Assembly (NCBI GenBank): GCA_041497115.1
Contig: JBGQFW010000001.1
Location: 1-64,000, forward strand
Reading direction: 5' to 3'
Origin: AR5 sp041497115
Lineage (GTDB): Bacteria > Methylomirabilota > Methylomirabilia > Rokubacteriales > CSP1-6
Length of the DNA: 64,000 bases
Below the pieces are notes generated by a model. The model saw nothing but the letters and a program-made list of their open reading frames with translations, was not told where the DNA came from and made no database searches. Below are positions 38,163 to 47,635 of this stretch, piece after piece; position 1 is the first letter of the stretch; the number at the start of each line of letters is the position of its first letter. Position numbers and translations under genes: made by a program.

Positions 38163-39965
38163 TTATTTCCTCTCCTCGAACAGCGTCCGGAGCTCGGCCG
38201 GCATCTCGGGCAGCGGCTCGCGGCTCACCTGCACCGCGCCGTTGCGGAGACGGAGGACGACGTTGAGCTTGCCCCACGCGTCGTCGGTGTAGGGATGGTC
38301 GTTGCGGGTGTGGCCGCCGCGGCTCTCCTTGCGCTCGAGCGCGGCTCGGGTGGTGCACTCGGCAACGGTGAGCAGCGAGGCGAGGTCGAGCGCGGTGTGC
38401 CAGCCCGGGTTGTAGACGCGCCCACCGTCCACGTGCACCTTCTTCGCCCGCGCCTTGAACTCCTCGATCTTGGTCAGCGCCTGGCGCATCTCGGCCTCGG
38501 TGCGGATGATGCCGACCAGGGTGTGCATGACGCCCTGCAGCTCGGCCTGGATCGCGTACGGGTTCTCGCGACCGCTGCGCGTGAGCGGCTCCAGCATCGC
38601 GAGGACGGTCGACTCGACCTCGGCCTGATCCACGCGCAGGGCGCCGGCAAGGTTCTTGGCGTAGAGCCCGGCGTGCAGCCCGGCCCGGCGGCCGAACACG
38701 ACCAGATCGGAGAGCGAGTTGCCGCCGAGGCGGTTGGAGCCGTGCAAGCCGGCCGCCACCTCGCCGGCGGCGAAGAGACCGGCCACGGTCGTCTGGGTCG
38801 TGTCGGCGTCCACGCGCACGCCGCCCATCACGTAGTGCTGGGCGGGGCCGACCTCCATCGGCTCCTTCGTGATGTCCACCCCCGCCAGCTCCTTGAACTG
38901 GTGGTACATGGACGGCAGGCGCTTGCGGATGTAGTCCGCGGGTCGCCGGGACGCGATGTCGAGGAAGACGCCGCCGTGCGGGCTCCCCCGCCCGGCCTTG
39001 ACCTCGCTGTTGATCGCGCGGGCCACCTCGTCGCGCGGCAGCAGATCGGGCGTCCGCCGGTTGTCCTTCTTGTTCGTGTACCAGGCGTCGGCCTCCTTCT
39101 CGTTGTCGGCCGTCTCGCCCTTGAAGAACTCCGGGATGTAATTGAACATGAACCGCTCGCCCTTGTTGTTCTTCAGCGTCCCGCCGTCGCCGCGCACGCC
39201 TTCCGTCACGAGGAGGCCCGCCACCGACGGCGGCCACACCATGTGGGTCGGATGGAACTGCACGAATTCCATGTCGATCAGGTCGGCGCCCGCCCACAGC
39301 GCGGCCGATTGCCCGTCGCCGGTGTACTCCCACGAGTTGGAGGTGATCTTCCACGCCTTGCCGATACCGCCGGTGGCCAGCACCACCGCCTTGGCTCGGA
39401 ACAGCACGACCTGGCCGGTGTTGCGCCAGTAGCCCACGGCGCCCGCGATGCGGTCGCCGTCCTTGAGCAGCCGCTCGACCTTGCACTCCATGTAGACGTC
39501 GATGTCCTGATGGATCGCGTGGTACTGGAGCGTGCGGATCATCTCCAGCCCCGTGCGGTCGCCCACGTGGGCCAGGCGCGCGTAGCGGTGGCCGCCGAAG
39601 TCCCGTTGTAGTATCAGCCCGTCCTTGGTGCGGTCGAACAGCGCGCCCCAGCGCTCCAGCTCGAGCACGCGCTCGGGCGCCTCCTGGGCGTGCAGCTGGG
39701 CCATGCGCCAGTTGTTGAGCATCTTGCCGCCGCGCATCGTGTCGCGGAAGTGGACCTGCCAGTTGTCCTCCGGCCACACGTTGCCCATCGCGGCGGCGAT
39801 GCCGCCCTCGGCCATGACGGTGTGGGCCTTGCCGAGGAGCGACTTGCAGACGAGGCCGACCGACACGCCCTGCGCGGCCGCTTCGACGGCCGCCCGCAGG
39901 CCGGCGCCGCCCGCCCCGATGACGAGGACGTCGTGCTCGTGCGTCTCGTACGCTGTCGTGGCCAT
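38163..39965 (-). CDS. sdhA: Succinate dehydrogenase flavoprotein subunit
   Basis: A 600-residue flavoprotein oxidising succinate to fumarate. Nucleotide-binding VLVIGAGGAGLRAAVEA at about residue 14, and the covalent-FAD histidine is present in KAHTVMAEGG. Substrate-site blocks: QFHPTHMVWPP, VRGDGGTLKN, HYVMGGVRVD and HGSNRLGGNSLSDLVVFG. ATG 39965 overlaps the sdhC TAA (TAATG). Confidence 0.95.
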   Translation of the reverse strand: MATTAYETHEHDVLVIGAGGAGLRAAVEAAAQGVSVGLVCKSLLGKAHTVMAEGGIAAAMGNVWPEDNWQVHFRDTMRGGKMLNNWRMAQLHAQEAPERVLELERWGALFDRTKDGLILQRDFGGHRYARLAHVGDRTGLEMIRTLQYHAIHQDIDVYMECKVERLLKDGDRIAGAVGYWRNTGQVVLFRAKAVVLATGGIGKAWKITSNSWEYTGDGQSAALWAGADLIDMEFVQFHPTHMVWPPSVAGLLVTEGVRGDGGTLKNNKGERFMFNYIPEFFKGETADNEKEADAWYTNKKDNRRTPDLLPRDEVARAINSEVKAGRGSPHGGVFLDIASRRPADYIRKRLPSMYHQFKELAGVDITKEPMEVGPAQHYVMGGVRVDADTTQTTVAGLFAAGEVAAGLHGSNRLGGNSLSDLVVFGRRAGLHAGLYAKNLAGALRVDQAEVESTVLAMLEPLTRSGRENPYAIQAELQGVMHTLVGIIRTEAEMRQALTKIEEFKARAKKVHVDGGRVYNPGWHTALDLASLLTVAECTTRAALERKESRGGHTRNDHPYTDDAWGKLNVVLRLRNGAVQVSREPLPEMPAELRTLFEERK

Positions 39966-40771
39966 TAGAGGATCCTCAGGTCGCGAATGACGCCCATGGA
40001 CACCAGACGGATGTACAGGTCCGTCAGCCCGACGCTGAACAGCGAGAGCCACGCGAAGGTCGGGTGCCGCTCGTTGAGCCGGGTGACGAGGTGCCAGAGG
40101 CGGTAGCGGGCCGGGGTCCGCGAGAAGACGTCCACGTGGCCGCCGCACACGTGGCGGCACGAGTGGCAGGAGAACGTGTAGCCGGCCAGGAGGATCACGT
40201 TGAGCCACATGACGAGGGTGCCGACGCCGATCCCGAACTGGTGGCCGCCGCCCGGCGCCGGGAAGCGGAAGGCGAGGAGGGCGTCCCACGTCAGCACCAC
40301 GATGAAGAGCACCGCCACGTACCACGTGTACCGGTGGAAATTTTGAAGAATCAGCGGGAAGCGCGTCTCGCCGCTGTAGCCGCTCTTGGCGTCGCGCACC
40401 GCGCAGGCCGACGGGGCCAGCCAGAACGAGCGGTAGTACGCCTTGCGGTAGTAGTAGCAGGTCAGCCGGAACAGGCCGGGGCCCCCCAGGATCAGCAGCG
40501 CCGGCGACACGAGGCCGATGACCGGCATCGAGACGTCGGGCAGGCCGACGCCGAAGGTCACGTGCAGGCACGTCGCCGACACGCACGGCGAGTAGAACGG
40601 CGACAGGTAGGGCGCGACGAAGTAGTGGGCGTTCTGGAACGCCGCCCACGTCGAGTAGACGATGAAGCTGCCCAGCACGACCACCACGGTGAGCGGCAGC
40701 GCCCACCACGCGTCCTTGCGCAGGTGCGTCGCCGCGATCGGCGGGCGCGCCTCGGTCATCACCCGGCTCAT
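39965..40771 (-). CDS. sdhC: Succinate dehydrogenase membrane anchor (five-segment, Sdh1/type F-like)
   Basis: A 268-residue membrane protein with about five hydrophobic segments and conserved histidines (LQNFHRYTWYVA; SCHSCRHVCGGH). It fills the anchor position upstream of sdhA and sdhB; the usual small SdhC/SdhD pair is missing. The single long anchor resembles mycobacterial Sdh1 (Rv0249c-like). The cysteine/histidine cluster CHSCRHVCGGH is unusual and could bind a metal or haem. It lies 9 bases after the fumarase beta stop. Confidence 0.78.
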   Translation of the reverse strand: MSRVMTEARPPIAATHLRKDAWWALPLTVVVVLGSFIVYSTWAAFQNAHYFVAPYLSPFYSPCVSATCLHVTFGVGLPDVSMPVIGLVSPALLILGGPGLFRLTCYYYRKAYYRSFWLAPSACAVRDAKSGYSGETRFPLILQNFHRYTWYVAVLFIVVLTWDALLAFRFPAPGGGHQFGIGVGTLVMWLNVILLAGYTFSCHSCRHVCGGHVDVFSRTPARYRLWHLVTRLNERHPTFAWLSLFSVGLTDLYIRLVSMGVIRDLRIL

Positions 40772-40780
40772 GGGATCCCC

Positions 40781-41359
40781 CTACTCCTCTCTCGCGTACG
40801 CCTTCTGGCCGTCCTGGTAGAGGTCGCCGCCGTGGCAGTCGTTGATGACGATGGCCGGGAAGGCCTCGACCTCCAGCCGGCGGATCGCCTCGGTGCCGAG
40901 GTCCTCGTAGGCGACGATGTCGAGCTTGCGGATGTGGCGCGACAGCACGGCGCCGGCGCCGCCGATGGCGCCGAAGTAGACGGCCCGGTGCTCGCGCAGC
41001 GCGTCCTTCACCGGCTGGCCGCGATAGCCCTTGCCCATCGTGCCCTTGAGGCCCAGCGCGAGCAGCGCCGGGGTGAACTTGTCCATGCGGCTGGCCGTGG
41101 TGGGGCCGATCGATCCGACCACCTGGCCGGGCTGGGCCGGCGAGGGGCCGGTGTAATAGATGATGGCGCCCTTGACGTCGAACGGCAGCGTCTCGCCCTT
41201 CTCGATCAGCGGCAGCAGCCGGCCGTGGGCGGCATCGCGCGCCGTGTACATCACGCCGGTGATGCGCACGCGGTCGCCCGCCTTGAGCGAGACGACGTCG
41301 GCGTCGCTCAGCGGCGTGGTGACGTCCTTGATGCCGTCGGCCGCACTCGTGACGCTCAT
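40781..41359 (-). CDS. Fumarate hydratase class I, beta subunit
   Basis: A 192-residue beta subunit of the two-subunit, iron-sulfur fumarase (FumA/B-type C-terminal domain). Seen: GDRVRITGVMYTARDAAHGR, GAIIYYTGPSPAQPG, GSIGPTTASRMD and GYRGQPVKDA. It works with the alpha subunit at 43599, but the two genes are separated by the whole icd gene. ATG 41359 overlaps the icd TGA (TGATG). Confidence 0.92.
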   Translation of the reverse strand: MSVTSAADGIKDVTTPLSDADVVSLKAGDRVRITGVMYTARDAAHGRLLPLIEKGETLPFDVKGAIIYYTGPSPAQPGQVVGSIGPTTASRMDKFTPALLALGLKGTMGKGYRGQPVKDALREHRAVYFGAIGGAGAVLSRHIRKLDIVAYEDLGTEAIRRLEVEAFPAIVINDCHGGDLYQDGQKAYAREE

Positions 41360-43602
41360 CAGGAGATGGCGTCCACGATGGCGTTGAACGTGGGGCTGGG
41401 GCGCATCGCCGTCGACGCGAGGGCGGGGTTCGGCCGGTAGTACCCGCCGAGGTCGACCGGGCGGCCCTGCGCGGCGTTCAGCTCGGCGATGATCCTGGCC
41501 TCGTTGTCCCCGAGCTGCGTGGCCACCTTGGCGAAGCGCGCCTGGAGCTCCGTGTCCTGGGTCTGGGCCGCCAGCGCCTCCGCCCAGTACAGGGCGAGAT
41601 AGAAATGGCTGCCGCGCGTATCCAGCTCGCCCACCTTGCGGCCCGGCGACTTGTCGCTGTCCAGGAACTTGGTGTTGGCCTGGTGCAGCGCCTCCGCGAG
41701 CACCCTGGCCCCGGCGTGGCCGGACGCGCGGGCCAGGTGATCGAGCGACTCCGCCAGGGCGAGGAACTCGCCGAGGGAATCCCACCGCAGATGGCCCTCT
41801 TCCTCGAACTGCTGGACGTGCTTGGGAGCCGACCCGCCGGCGCCGGTCTCGAAGAGGGCGCCGCCGTCCATGAGCGGCACGATGGAGAGCATCTTCGCGC
41901 TGGTGCCGAGCTCGAGGATCGGAAACAGGTCCGTGTTGTAGTCGCGCAGGATGTTGCCGGTCACCGAGATCGTGTCCTGGCCGGCGCGCATCCTCGTGAG
42001 CGAGAAGCGCGCGGCCTCGGCGACGGACATGATGCGGATATCGAGTCCGCTGGTGTCGTGGTCACGAAGGTACCGGGTCACCTTCTCGATGAGCTGGGCG
42101 TCGTGGGCCCGGTTCTTGTCGAGCCAGAAGACCGCCGGCGCCCCGGTGATCCGCGCACGGGTGACGGCGAGCTTCACCCAGTCCCGGATCGGCGCATCCT
42201 TCACCTGACAGGCACGCCAGATGTCGCCCTCCTCCACGGCGTGCTCGATCAGCGTCCGGCCCCGCTCGTCGACGACGCGGACTGTGCCGGCGGCCGGGAT
42301 CAGGAAGGTCTTGTCGTGGGAACCGTACTCTTCCGCCTGCTGGGCCATCAACCCGACGTTCGGCACGGTGCCCATCGTCCTCGGGTCGAACGCGCCGTGC
42401 TGCTTGCAGTCCTCGATGGCCTCGTGATAGAGCGGCGCGTAGCCGTGGTCGGGGATGACCGCCTTCACTTCGTGGAGCTTGCCGTCCGGGCCCCACATCT
42501 GCCCGGAGTCGCGGATCATCGGCGGGATCGAGGCGTCGATGATCACGTCGCTCGGCACGTGCAGGTTCGTGATGCCCTTGTCGGCGTTGACCATCGCCAG
42601 GGCGGGCCGCCGGGCGTAGCACGCCTGGATGTCGGCTTCGATCTCCGCCTGCTTGGCCGGCGGCAGCCGCTTGATCTTCGCGTACAGGTCCCCCAGACCG
42701 TTGTTCGGATCGACGCCGATGTCCTTGAAGACCGCCGCGTGCGTGTCGAAGACGTCCCGGAAGAACGTCCGCACGGCATAGCCGAAGATGATTGGATCGG
42801 AGACCTTCATCATCGTGGCCTTGAGGTGGAGGGAGAAGAGCACGCCCTGCTTCTTCGCGTCCTCGATCTGCTCCTCGAGGAAGCTCACGAGCGCGGCCCG
42901 GCTCATGAACGTGCCGTCGATCACCTCGCCGGCCTTGAGGGCGAGCCGGTCCTTCAGGACCGTGACCTTGCCGGTCGTGTCGGCGAACTCGATCCGGACG
43001 GTGGTCGCCTCGGGGACGGTCACCGATTTCTCGTTGGCCGCGAAGTCACCGCGGCTCATGGTGGCCACGTGCGCCTTCGAATCCCGCTTCCACGGGCCCA
43101 GCTTGTGCGGGTGCTTCCTCGCGTACTCCTTCACCGCGTGGGCGGCCCGCCGGTCGGAGTTCCCTTCCCGCAGCACGGGGTTCACGGCGCTGCCCAGCAC
43201 TTTCGCGTAGCGCGTCTTGATCGCCTGCTCCGCGGGGGTCGTCGGATTTTCCGGGTAGTCCGGGACCTTGTAGCCCTGCGCCTGCAGCTCCTTGATCGCG
43301 GCCTTGAGCTGCGGCACCGACGCGCTGATGTTCGGCAGCTTGACGATGTTGGCTTCGGGGCGCTTCGCCAGCTCACCCAGCTGCGTCAGCCAGTCCGGCA
43401 CGCGCTGGGCCGCGGTCAGGTCGTCGGGGAAGTTGGCGAGAATCCGCCCGGCCAGGGAGATGTCCGCCGTCTCGATGATGATGCCGGTCCCCCCGGTGAA
43501 CTTCCGGACGATCGGCAGCAGCGAGTACGTGGCCAGCGCGGGCGCTTCGTCGATGTCCGTCCAGACGATCTTCCCGGGAGCCGTCGAACGCGGCCCACTC
43601 AT
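41359..43602 (-). CDS. icd: NADP-dependent isocitrate dehydrogenase, monomeric type
   Basis: A 747-residue enzyme of the monomeric NADP-IDH family (about 740 residues), unrelated in length to the usual ~415-residue homodimeric form. It oxidises isocitrate to 2-oxoglutarate with NADPH. Seen: WTDIDEAPALATYSLLPIVR at the start, NPVLREGNSDRRAAHAVKEY, DHGYAPLYHEAIEDCKQHG, DNTDLFPILELGTSAKMLS-like block and GGSAPKHVQQFEEEGHLRWD. ATG 43602 overlaps the fumarase alpha stop by ATGA. It sits between the two fumarase subunit genes; its codons look slightly less extreme in GC than the neighbours, which hints at later insertion but was not computed. Confidence 0.93.
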   Translation of the reverse strand: MSGPRSTAPGKIVWTDIDEAPALATYSLLPIVRKFTGGTGIIIETADISLAGRILANFPDDLTAAQRVPDWLTQLGELAKRPEANIVKLPNISASVPQLKAAIKELQAQGYKVPDYPENPTTPAEQAIKTRYAKVLGSAVNPVLREGNSDRRAAHAVKEYARKHPHKLGPWKRDSKAHVATMSRGDFAANEKSVTVPEATTVRIEFADTTGKVTVLKDRLALKAGEVIDGTFMSRAALVSFLEEQIEDAKKQGVLFSLHLKATMMKVSDPIIFGYAVRTFFRDVFDTHAAVFKDIGVDPNNGLGDLYAKIKRLPPAKQAEIEADIQACYARRPALAMVNADKGITNLHVPSDVIIDASIPPMIRDSGQMWGPDGKLHEVKAVIPDHGYAPLYHEAIEDCKQHGAFDPRTMGTVPNVGLMAQQAEEYGSHDKTFLIPAAGTVRVVDERGRTLIEHAVEEGDIWRACQVKDAPIRDWVKLAVTRARITGAPAVFWLDKNRAHDAQLIEKVTRYLRDHDTSGLDIRIMSVAEAARFSLTRMRAGQDTISVTGNILRDYNTDLFPILELGTSAKMLSIVPLMDGGALFETGAGGSAPKHVQQFEEEGHLRWDSLGEFLALAESLDHLARASGHAGARVLAEALHQANTKFLDSDKSPGRKVGELDTRGSHFYLALYWAEALAAQTQDTELQARFAKVATQLGDNEARIIAELNAAQGRPVDLGGYYRPNPALASTAMRPSPTFNAIVDAIS

Positions 43603-44441
43603 AGCGTGACCTCTTTGTGGCGATGCGCGTGGCATTCGATCGTGACGGCGACGGGCAGCGACGTGATGTGGCAGGGGTAGCTGAGGATGTGGATGCCAAG
43701 CGCGGTCGTGTCGCCGCCGTAGCCCTGCGGCCCGATGCCGAGGCGGTTCGCGCGCTCGAGCAGATCGTGTTCGAGGCCGTCGAGCAGCGGGTCGGGGTTC
43801 GGACTGCCCAGCTCGCGGAAGAGCGCCTTCTTCGACAGGATCGCCGATTTTTCAAAGGTGCCGCCGATGCCGACGCCGAGGATCAGCGGCGGGCAGGCGT
43901 CAGGGCCGGCCGTCTTCACGCACTCGATGATGAAGTCCTTCACGCCCGGCAGGCCGGCGGCCGGCGTGAGCATGACGTACTTCGAGCGGTTCTCGCAGCC
44001 ACCGCCCTTGGCCATGATCATGATCTTCAGCTGGGCGCCCGGCATGACGTCGATGTGCACGACGCCCGGCGTGTTGTCGCCGGTGTTCACGCGGTCGAAC
44101 GGCGACTTCACGATGGAGGCGCGCAGGTAGCCTTCCCGGTAGCCCTGGCGGATGCCCTCGTTGATCGCGGCCTCGAGCCCGCCGCCGGTGACGTGCACGT
44201 CCTGGCCCAGCTCGACGAAGCAGACCACCATGCCGGTGTCCTGGCAGTACGGGATGCGCTGGGTGCGCGCGAGCTCCGCGTTGTCCTTCAGGATCTGCAG
44301 CACCTGCTTGCCGGCCGGCGAGCGCTCGGTGGTGAGCGCACGGTCGAAGGCGCGCAGGACGTCGGGCTCCAGGCTGACGTTGGCCTCCATGCAGAGCTTC
44401 TTGACGGCGTCCGCGATGGCCGAGACGTGGACGTCTCTCAC
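43599..44441 (-). CDS. Fumarate hydratase class I, alpha subunit
   Basis: A 280-residue alpha subunit carrying the [4Fe-4S] cluster: cysteines in RIPYCQDTGMVVCFVE, KGGGCENRS and DACPPLILGVGIGG. It hydrates fumarate to malate with the beta subunit at 40781. GTG 44441 overlaps the mdh stop (GTGA). Being separated from its beta partner by icd is unusual. Confidence 0.92.
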   Translation of the reverse strand: MRDVHVSAIADAVKKLCMEANVSLEPDVLRAFDRALTTERSPAGKQVLQILKDNAELARTQRIPYCQDTGMVVCFVELGQDVHVTGGGLEAAINEGIRQGYREGYLRASIVKSPFDRVNTGDNTPGVVHIDVMPGAQLKIMIMAKGGGCENRSKYVMLTPAAGLPGVKDFIIECVKTAGPDACPPLILGVGIGGTFEKSAILSKKALFRELGSPNPDPLLDGLEHDLLERANRLGIGPQGYGGDTTALGIHILSYPCHITSLPVAVTIECHAHRHKEVTL

Positions 44442-45367
44442 AGCTTCAGCTTCTCGACCAGCTCGCGGACGGCCCCGGCCGACTTGTCGAAGGCGGCCTG
44501 CTCGTCGGGGGTGAGCGTGATCTCGATGATCTGCTCCACGCCCTTGCGGCCGAGCTTCACCGGCACGCCGACGTAGAGGCCCCTGGTCCCGTACTGGCCG
44601 TCGAGGTAGGCCGCGCACGGCAGGATCTTCTTCTTGTCCTTGAGGATCGCCTCCACCATCTCGACCGCCGAGGCGCCCGGCGCGTAGTACGCGCTGCCCG
44701 ACTTCAGATAGTTGACGATCTCGGCGCCGCCGTTGGCGGTGCGCGCGACCAGCGCGTCGATCCTCTCCTTCGGCAGCAGGTCGGTGATGGGGATGCCGGC
44801 CACCGTCGAGTAGCGCGGCAGCGGCACCATGGTGTCGCCGTGGCCGCCCAGCACGAAGGCGGTGACGTTCTCCACCGACACGTTGAGCTCGCGGGCGATG
44901 AAGGTGCGGAAGCGCGCGGAGTCGAGCACGCCGGCCATGCCGATGACGCGCGCGGCCGGGAAGCCCGACTTCTTCCACGCCAGCTGCACCATGGCATCCA
45001 GCGGGTTGGTGACGAGGATCAGGATCGAGCTCGGCGAGCGCCGCGCCACCTGCTCGACGACGGAGCCGACGATCTCGGCGTTCTTGAACAGCAGATCGTC
45101 GCGTGTCATGCCCGGCTTGCGGGCCATGCCGGCGGTGATGACGACGATGTCCGAGTTCGCGGTGTCGTCGTAGCCGTTGGCGCCGGTCAGCGCGCTGTCG
45201 TAGCCGTGCACCGGCCCGGCCTGGGCCAGGTCCAGGGCCTTGCCCTGGGGAATGCCCTCGATGACGTCGACCAGCACGACGTCACCGAGCTCCTTCTCGA
45301 CGATGTACTGCGCCACCGTGGCACCGACGTTGCCGGCGCCCACCACGGTGATCTTGGGACGGGCCAT
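44438..45367 (-). CDS. mdh: Malate dehydrogenase (LDH-like)
   Basis: A 309-residue enzyme: NAD fold ITVVGAGNVGATVAQ, DVVLVDVIEGIPQGKALDL, the mobile loop ITAGMARKPGMTRDDLL (Arg residues typical of malate specificity), VTNPLDAM and catalytic His in VLGGHGDTMVPLPRYS. Oxidises malate to oxaloacetate with NAD+. ATG 45367 overlaps the acn TGA. Confidence 0.95.
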   Translation of the reverse strand: MARPKITVVGAGNVGATVAQYIVEKELGDVVLVDVIEGIPQGKALDLAQAGPVHGYDSALTGANGYDDTANSDIVVITAGMARKPGMTRDDLLFKNAEIVGSVVEQVARRSPSSILILVTNPLDAMVQLAWKKSGFPAARVIGMAGVLDSARFRTFIARELNVSVENVTAFVLGGHGDTMVPLPRYSTVAGIPITDLLPKERIDALVARTANGGAEIVNYLKSGSAYYAPGASAVEMVEAILKDKKKILPCAAYLDGQYGTRGLYVGVPVKLGRKGVEQIIEITLTPDEQAAFDKSAGAVRELVEKLKL

Positions 45368-47631
45368 CAGACGTCCTTTCCACCGGCCTGGGCGGCGTTG
45401 AGCGCCGAGCCGGCCCGGAACCACCCGATCTGCTCGCGGGTCATGCTGTGCCTGGCCGGGATCTCGACGGTGCGGCCGTCGGCCTTGCGCAGGCGCACCG
45501 TCACGGGCTTGCCCGGCTCCAGCGCGGTCAGGCCGACGATGGACACCCGGTCGTTCTGCTCGAGGCGGTCGTAGTCGGCGGGGTCCTGGAACGTGAGCGG
45601 CAGGACCCCCTGCTTCTTGAGGTTCGTCTCGGCGATGCGCGCGAAGCTGCGCACCAGCACGGCCGCGCACCCCAGATAGCGGGGCGACATCGCGGCGTGC
45701 TCGCGGCTCGACCCCTCGCCGTAGTTCTCGTCCCCCACCGCCACCCACCGCTGCCCCGCCTGCTTGAAGTGGCGCGCCGTCTTCGCGAACGGCTGATCGG
45801 CCTCGCCGGTGAGCGGGTTCACGCCCTTGCCGGTGGAGCCGGTGAAGGCGTTGACGGCGCCGAGGAACATGTTGTCGGAGATCTTGTCGAGGTGGCCGCG
45901 GTAGCGGAGCCAGGGGCCGGCCGGCGAGATGTGGTCCGTGGTGGTCTTGCCCTTGGTCTTGACCAGGATCGGCAGGTCCACGAAGTCCTGACCGTCCCAC
46001 TTCGGGAAGGGGCCGAGCAGCTGCAGGCGCTCGCTGGTCGGCGAGATCTCGATCTTCACCGACTCGGGGTCGGTGGCCGGCGGCTCGAGGCCGGTGGTGC
46101 CCCGCACGAAGCCGTCGCGCGGCAGCTCCTCGGCCTCGGGCGGGGTGAGCCGCACGCGGCTGCCGTCGGGCGCGGTGAGCGTGTCGGTCAGCGGGTTGAA
46201 CTCGAGCGTGCCGGCCAGCGCCAGCGCGGTGACCATGTCGGGGCTCGTGATGAACGACAGCGTGGAGGCGCTGCCGTCGTTGCGCCCCGGGAAGTTGCGG
46301 TTGAACGAGCTGACGATCGTGTTCGTCTGGTTGGCGGCGACGTCCGAGCGCTTCCATTGCCCGATGCACGGCCCGCACGCGTTGGCGAGGACCGTGCCCC
46401 CGATCTTCGCGAACGTCTCCACCAGGCCGTCGCGCTTGATCGTCTGGAAGACGCGCTCGGAGCCGGGCGTGATCAGGAACTTCGCCTTGGCCTTCACCCC
46501 CGCCTTGAGCCCCTGCGTGGCGATGTGGGCGGCCCGGCGCATGTCCTCGTAGGAGGAGTTCGTGCACGAGCCGATGAGGGCGTTGGTGATCTCGGCCGGC
46601 CACTTGTTCGCGCGCACCTCGGCGGCCAGCTTCGAGATGGGCCGCCCGCGGTCGGGCGAGTGCGGACCGACGATGTGCGGCTCCAGCGCGTCGAGGTCGA
46701 TCTCGACGATCTCGTCGTAGAACCGCGTGGGCTCGGCCGCGACCTCGGGGTCGGCCACCAGGTGCGGGCGGTGCTCCTCGGCGAGCGCCGCGATGTCGGC
46801 CCGCTCGGTGGCGCGCAGGTAGGCGGCCATGCGCACGTCGAACGGGAACAGCGAGGTGGTCGCGCCCAGCTCGGCGCCCATGTTGCAGATGGTCCCCTTG
46901 CCGGTCGCGCTGATGGACTCGGTGCCGGGGCCGAAGTATTCGATGACCTTGTTGGTGCCGCCCTTCACGGTGAGCAGCGTGCAGAGGTAGGTGATGACGT
47001 CCTTGGGCGCGGTCCACCCGGACAGCTTGCCGGTCAGGTGCACGCCGACGAGCTTGGGATGCAGCACCTCCCACGCCAGGCCGGCCATCGCCTCGCCGCA
47101 GTCGGCGCCGCCGACGCCGATGGCGACCATGCCGAGGCCGCCGCCGTTGGGGGTGTGCGAGTCGGCGCCGATCATGAGCCCGCCCGGGAAGGCGTAGTTC
47201 TCCAGCACGACCTGGTGGACGATGCCGGCGCCCGGCCGCCAGAAGTCGATGCCGTACTTGCGCGCCGTCGAGCGCAGGAAGTTGTAGACCTCCTCGTTCT
47301 CGCTGATGGCGCGCGCGAGGTCGTCGGCGGCGCCCGACTCGGCGCGGATCAGGTGGTCGCAGTGCAGCGACGAGGGCACCGCCACCCGCGTGCGGCCCGA
47401 CATCATGAACTGGAACAGCGCCATCTGTCCGGTGACGTCCTGCAGCCCCACCCGGTCCACACGGAGCTTGAGGATGGCGCTGCCGCGCTCCCACACCTGG
47501 CTTTCGAAGTCCCAGGTGTGCGTGGCGAGGATCTTCTCGGTCAGCGTGAGGGGCCGGCCGAACTTGCGGCGGGCCTGGGCGAGACGGTCGGCCATGGAGG
47601 CGTAGAGCAAGCGGATCTGCGGCACGGACAT
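45367..47631 (-). CDS. acn: Aconitate hydratase (mitochondrial-type)
   Basis: A 754-residue aconitase converting citrate to isocitrate. Cluster ligands: LIGSCTNSSYED and NACGPCIGQWKRSD. Other blocks: PSSLHCDHLI, GADSHTPNGGG and SSREHAAMSPRYLG. The length fits the mitochondrial/AcnA-short type rather than the ~890-residue IRP/AcnA type. ATG 47631 (MSVPQIR) has GGGAGG 7 bases upstream. It is the first gene of the eleven-gene TCA operon, preceded by a promoter (47706-47734) and a structured leader. Confidence 0.95.
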   Translation of the reverse strand: MSVPQIRLLYASMADRLAQARRKFGRPLTLTEKILATHTWDFESQVWERGSAILKLRVDRVGLQDVTGQMALFQFMMSGRTRVAVPSSLHCDHLIRAESGAADDLARAISENEEVYNFLRSTARKYGIDFWRPGAGIVHQVVLENYAFPGGLMIGADSHTPNGGGLGMVAIGVGGADCGEAMAGLAWEVLHPKLVGVHLTGKLSGWTAPKDVITYLCTLLTVKGGTNKVIEYFGPGTESISATGKGTICNMGAELGATTSLFPFDVRMAAYLRATERADIAALAEEHRPHLVADPEVAAEPTRFYDEIVEIDLDALEPHIVGPHSPDRGRPISKLAAEVRANKWPAEITNALIGSCTNSSYEDMRRAAHIATQGLKAGVKAKAKFLITPGSERVFQTIKRDGLVETFAKIGGTVLANACGPCIGQWKRSDVAANQTNTIVSSFNRNFPGRNDGSASTLSFITSPDMVTALALAGTLEFNPLTDTLTAPDGSRVRLTPPEAEELPRDGFVRGTTGLEPPATDPESVKIEISPTSERLQLLGPFPKWDGQDFVDLPILVKTKGKTTTDHISPAGPWLRYRGHLDKISDNMFLGAVNAFTGSTGKGVNPLTGEADQPFAKTARHFKQAGQRWVAVGDENYGEGSSREHAAMSPRYLGCAAVLVRSFARIAETNLKKQGVLPLTFQDPADYDRLEQNDRVSIVGLTALEPGKPVTVRLRKADGRTVEIPARHSMTREQIGWFRAGSALNAAQAGGKDV

Positions 47632-47635
47632 CGGA

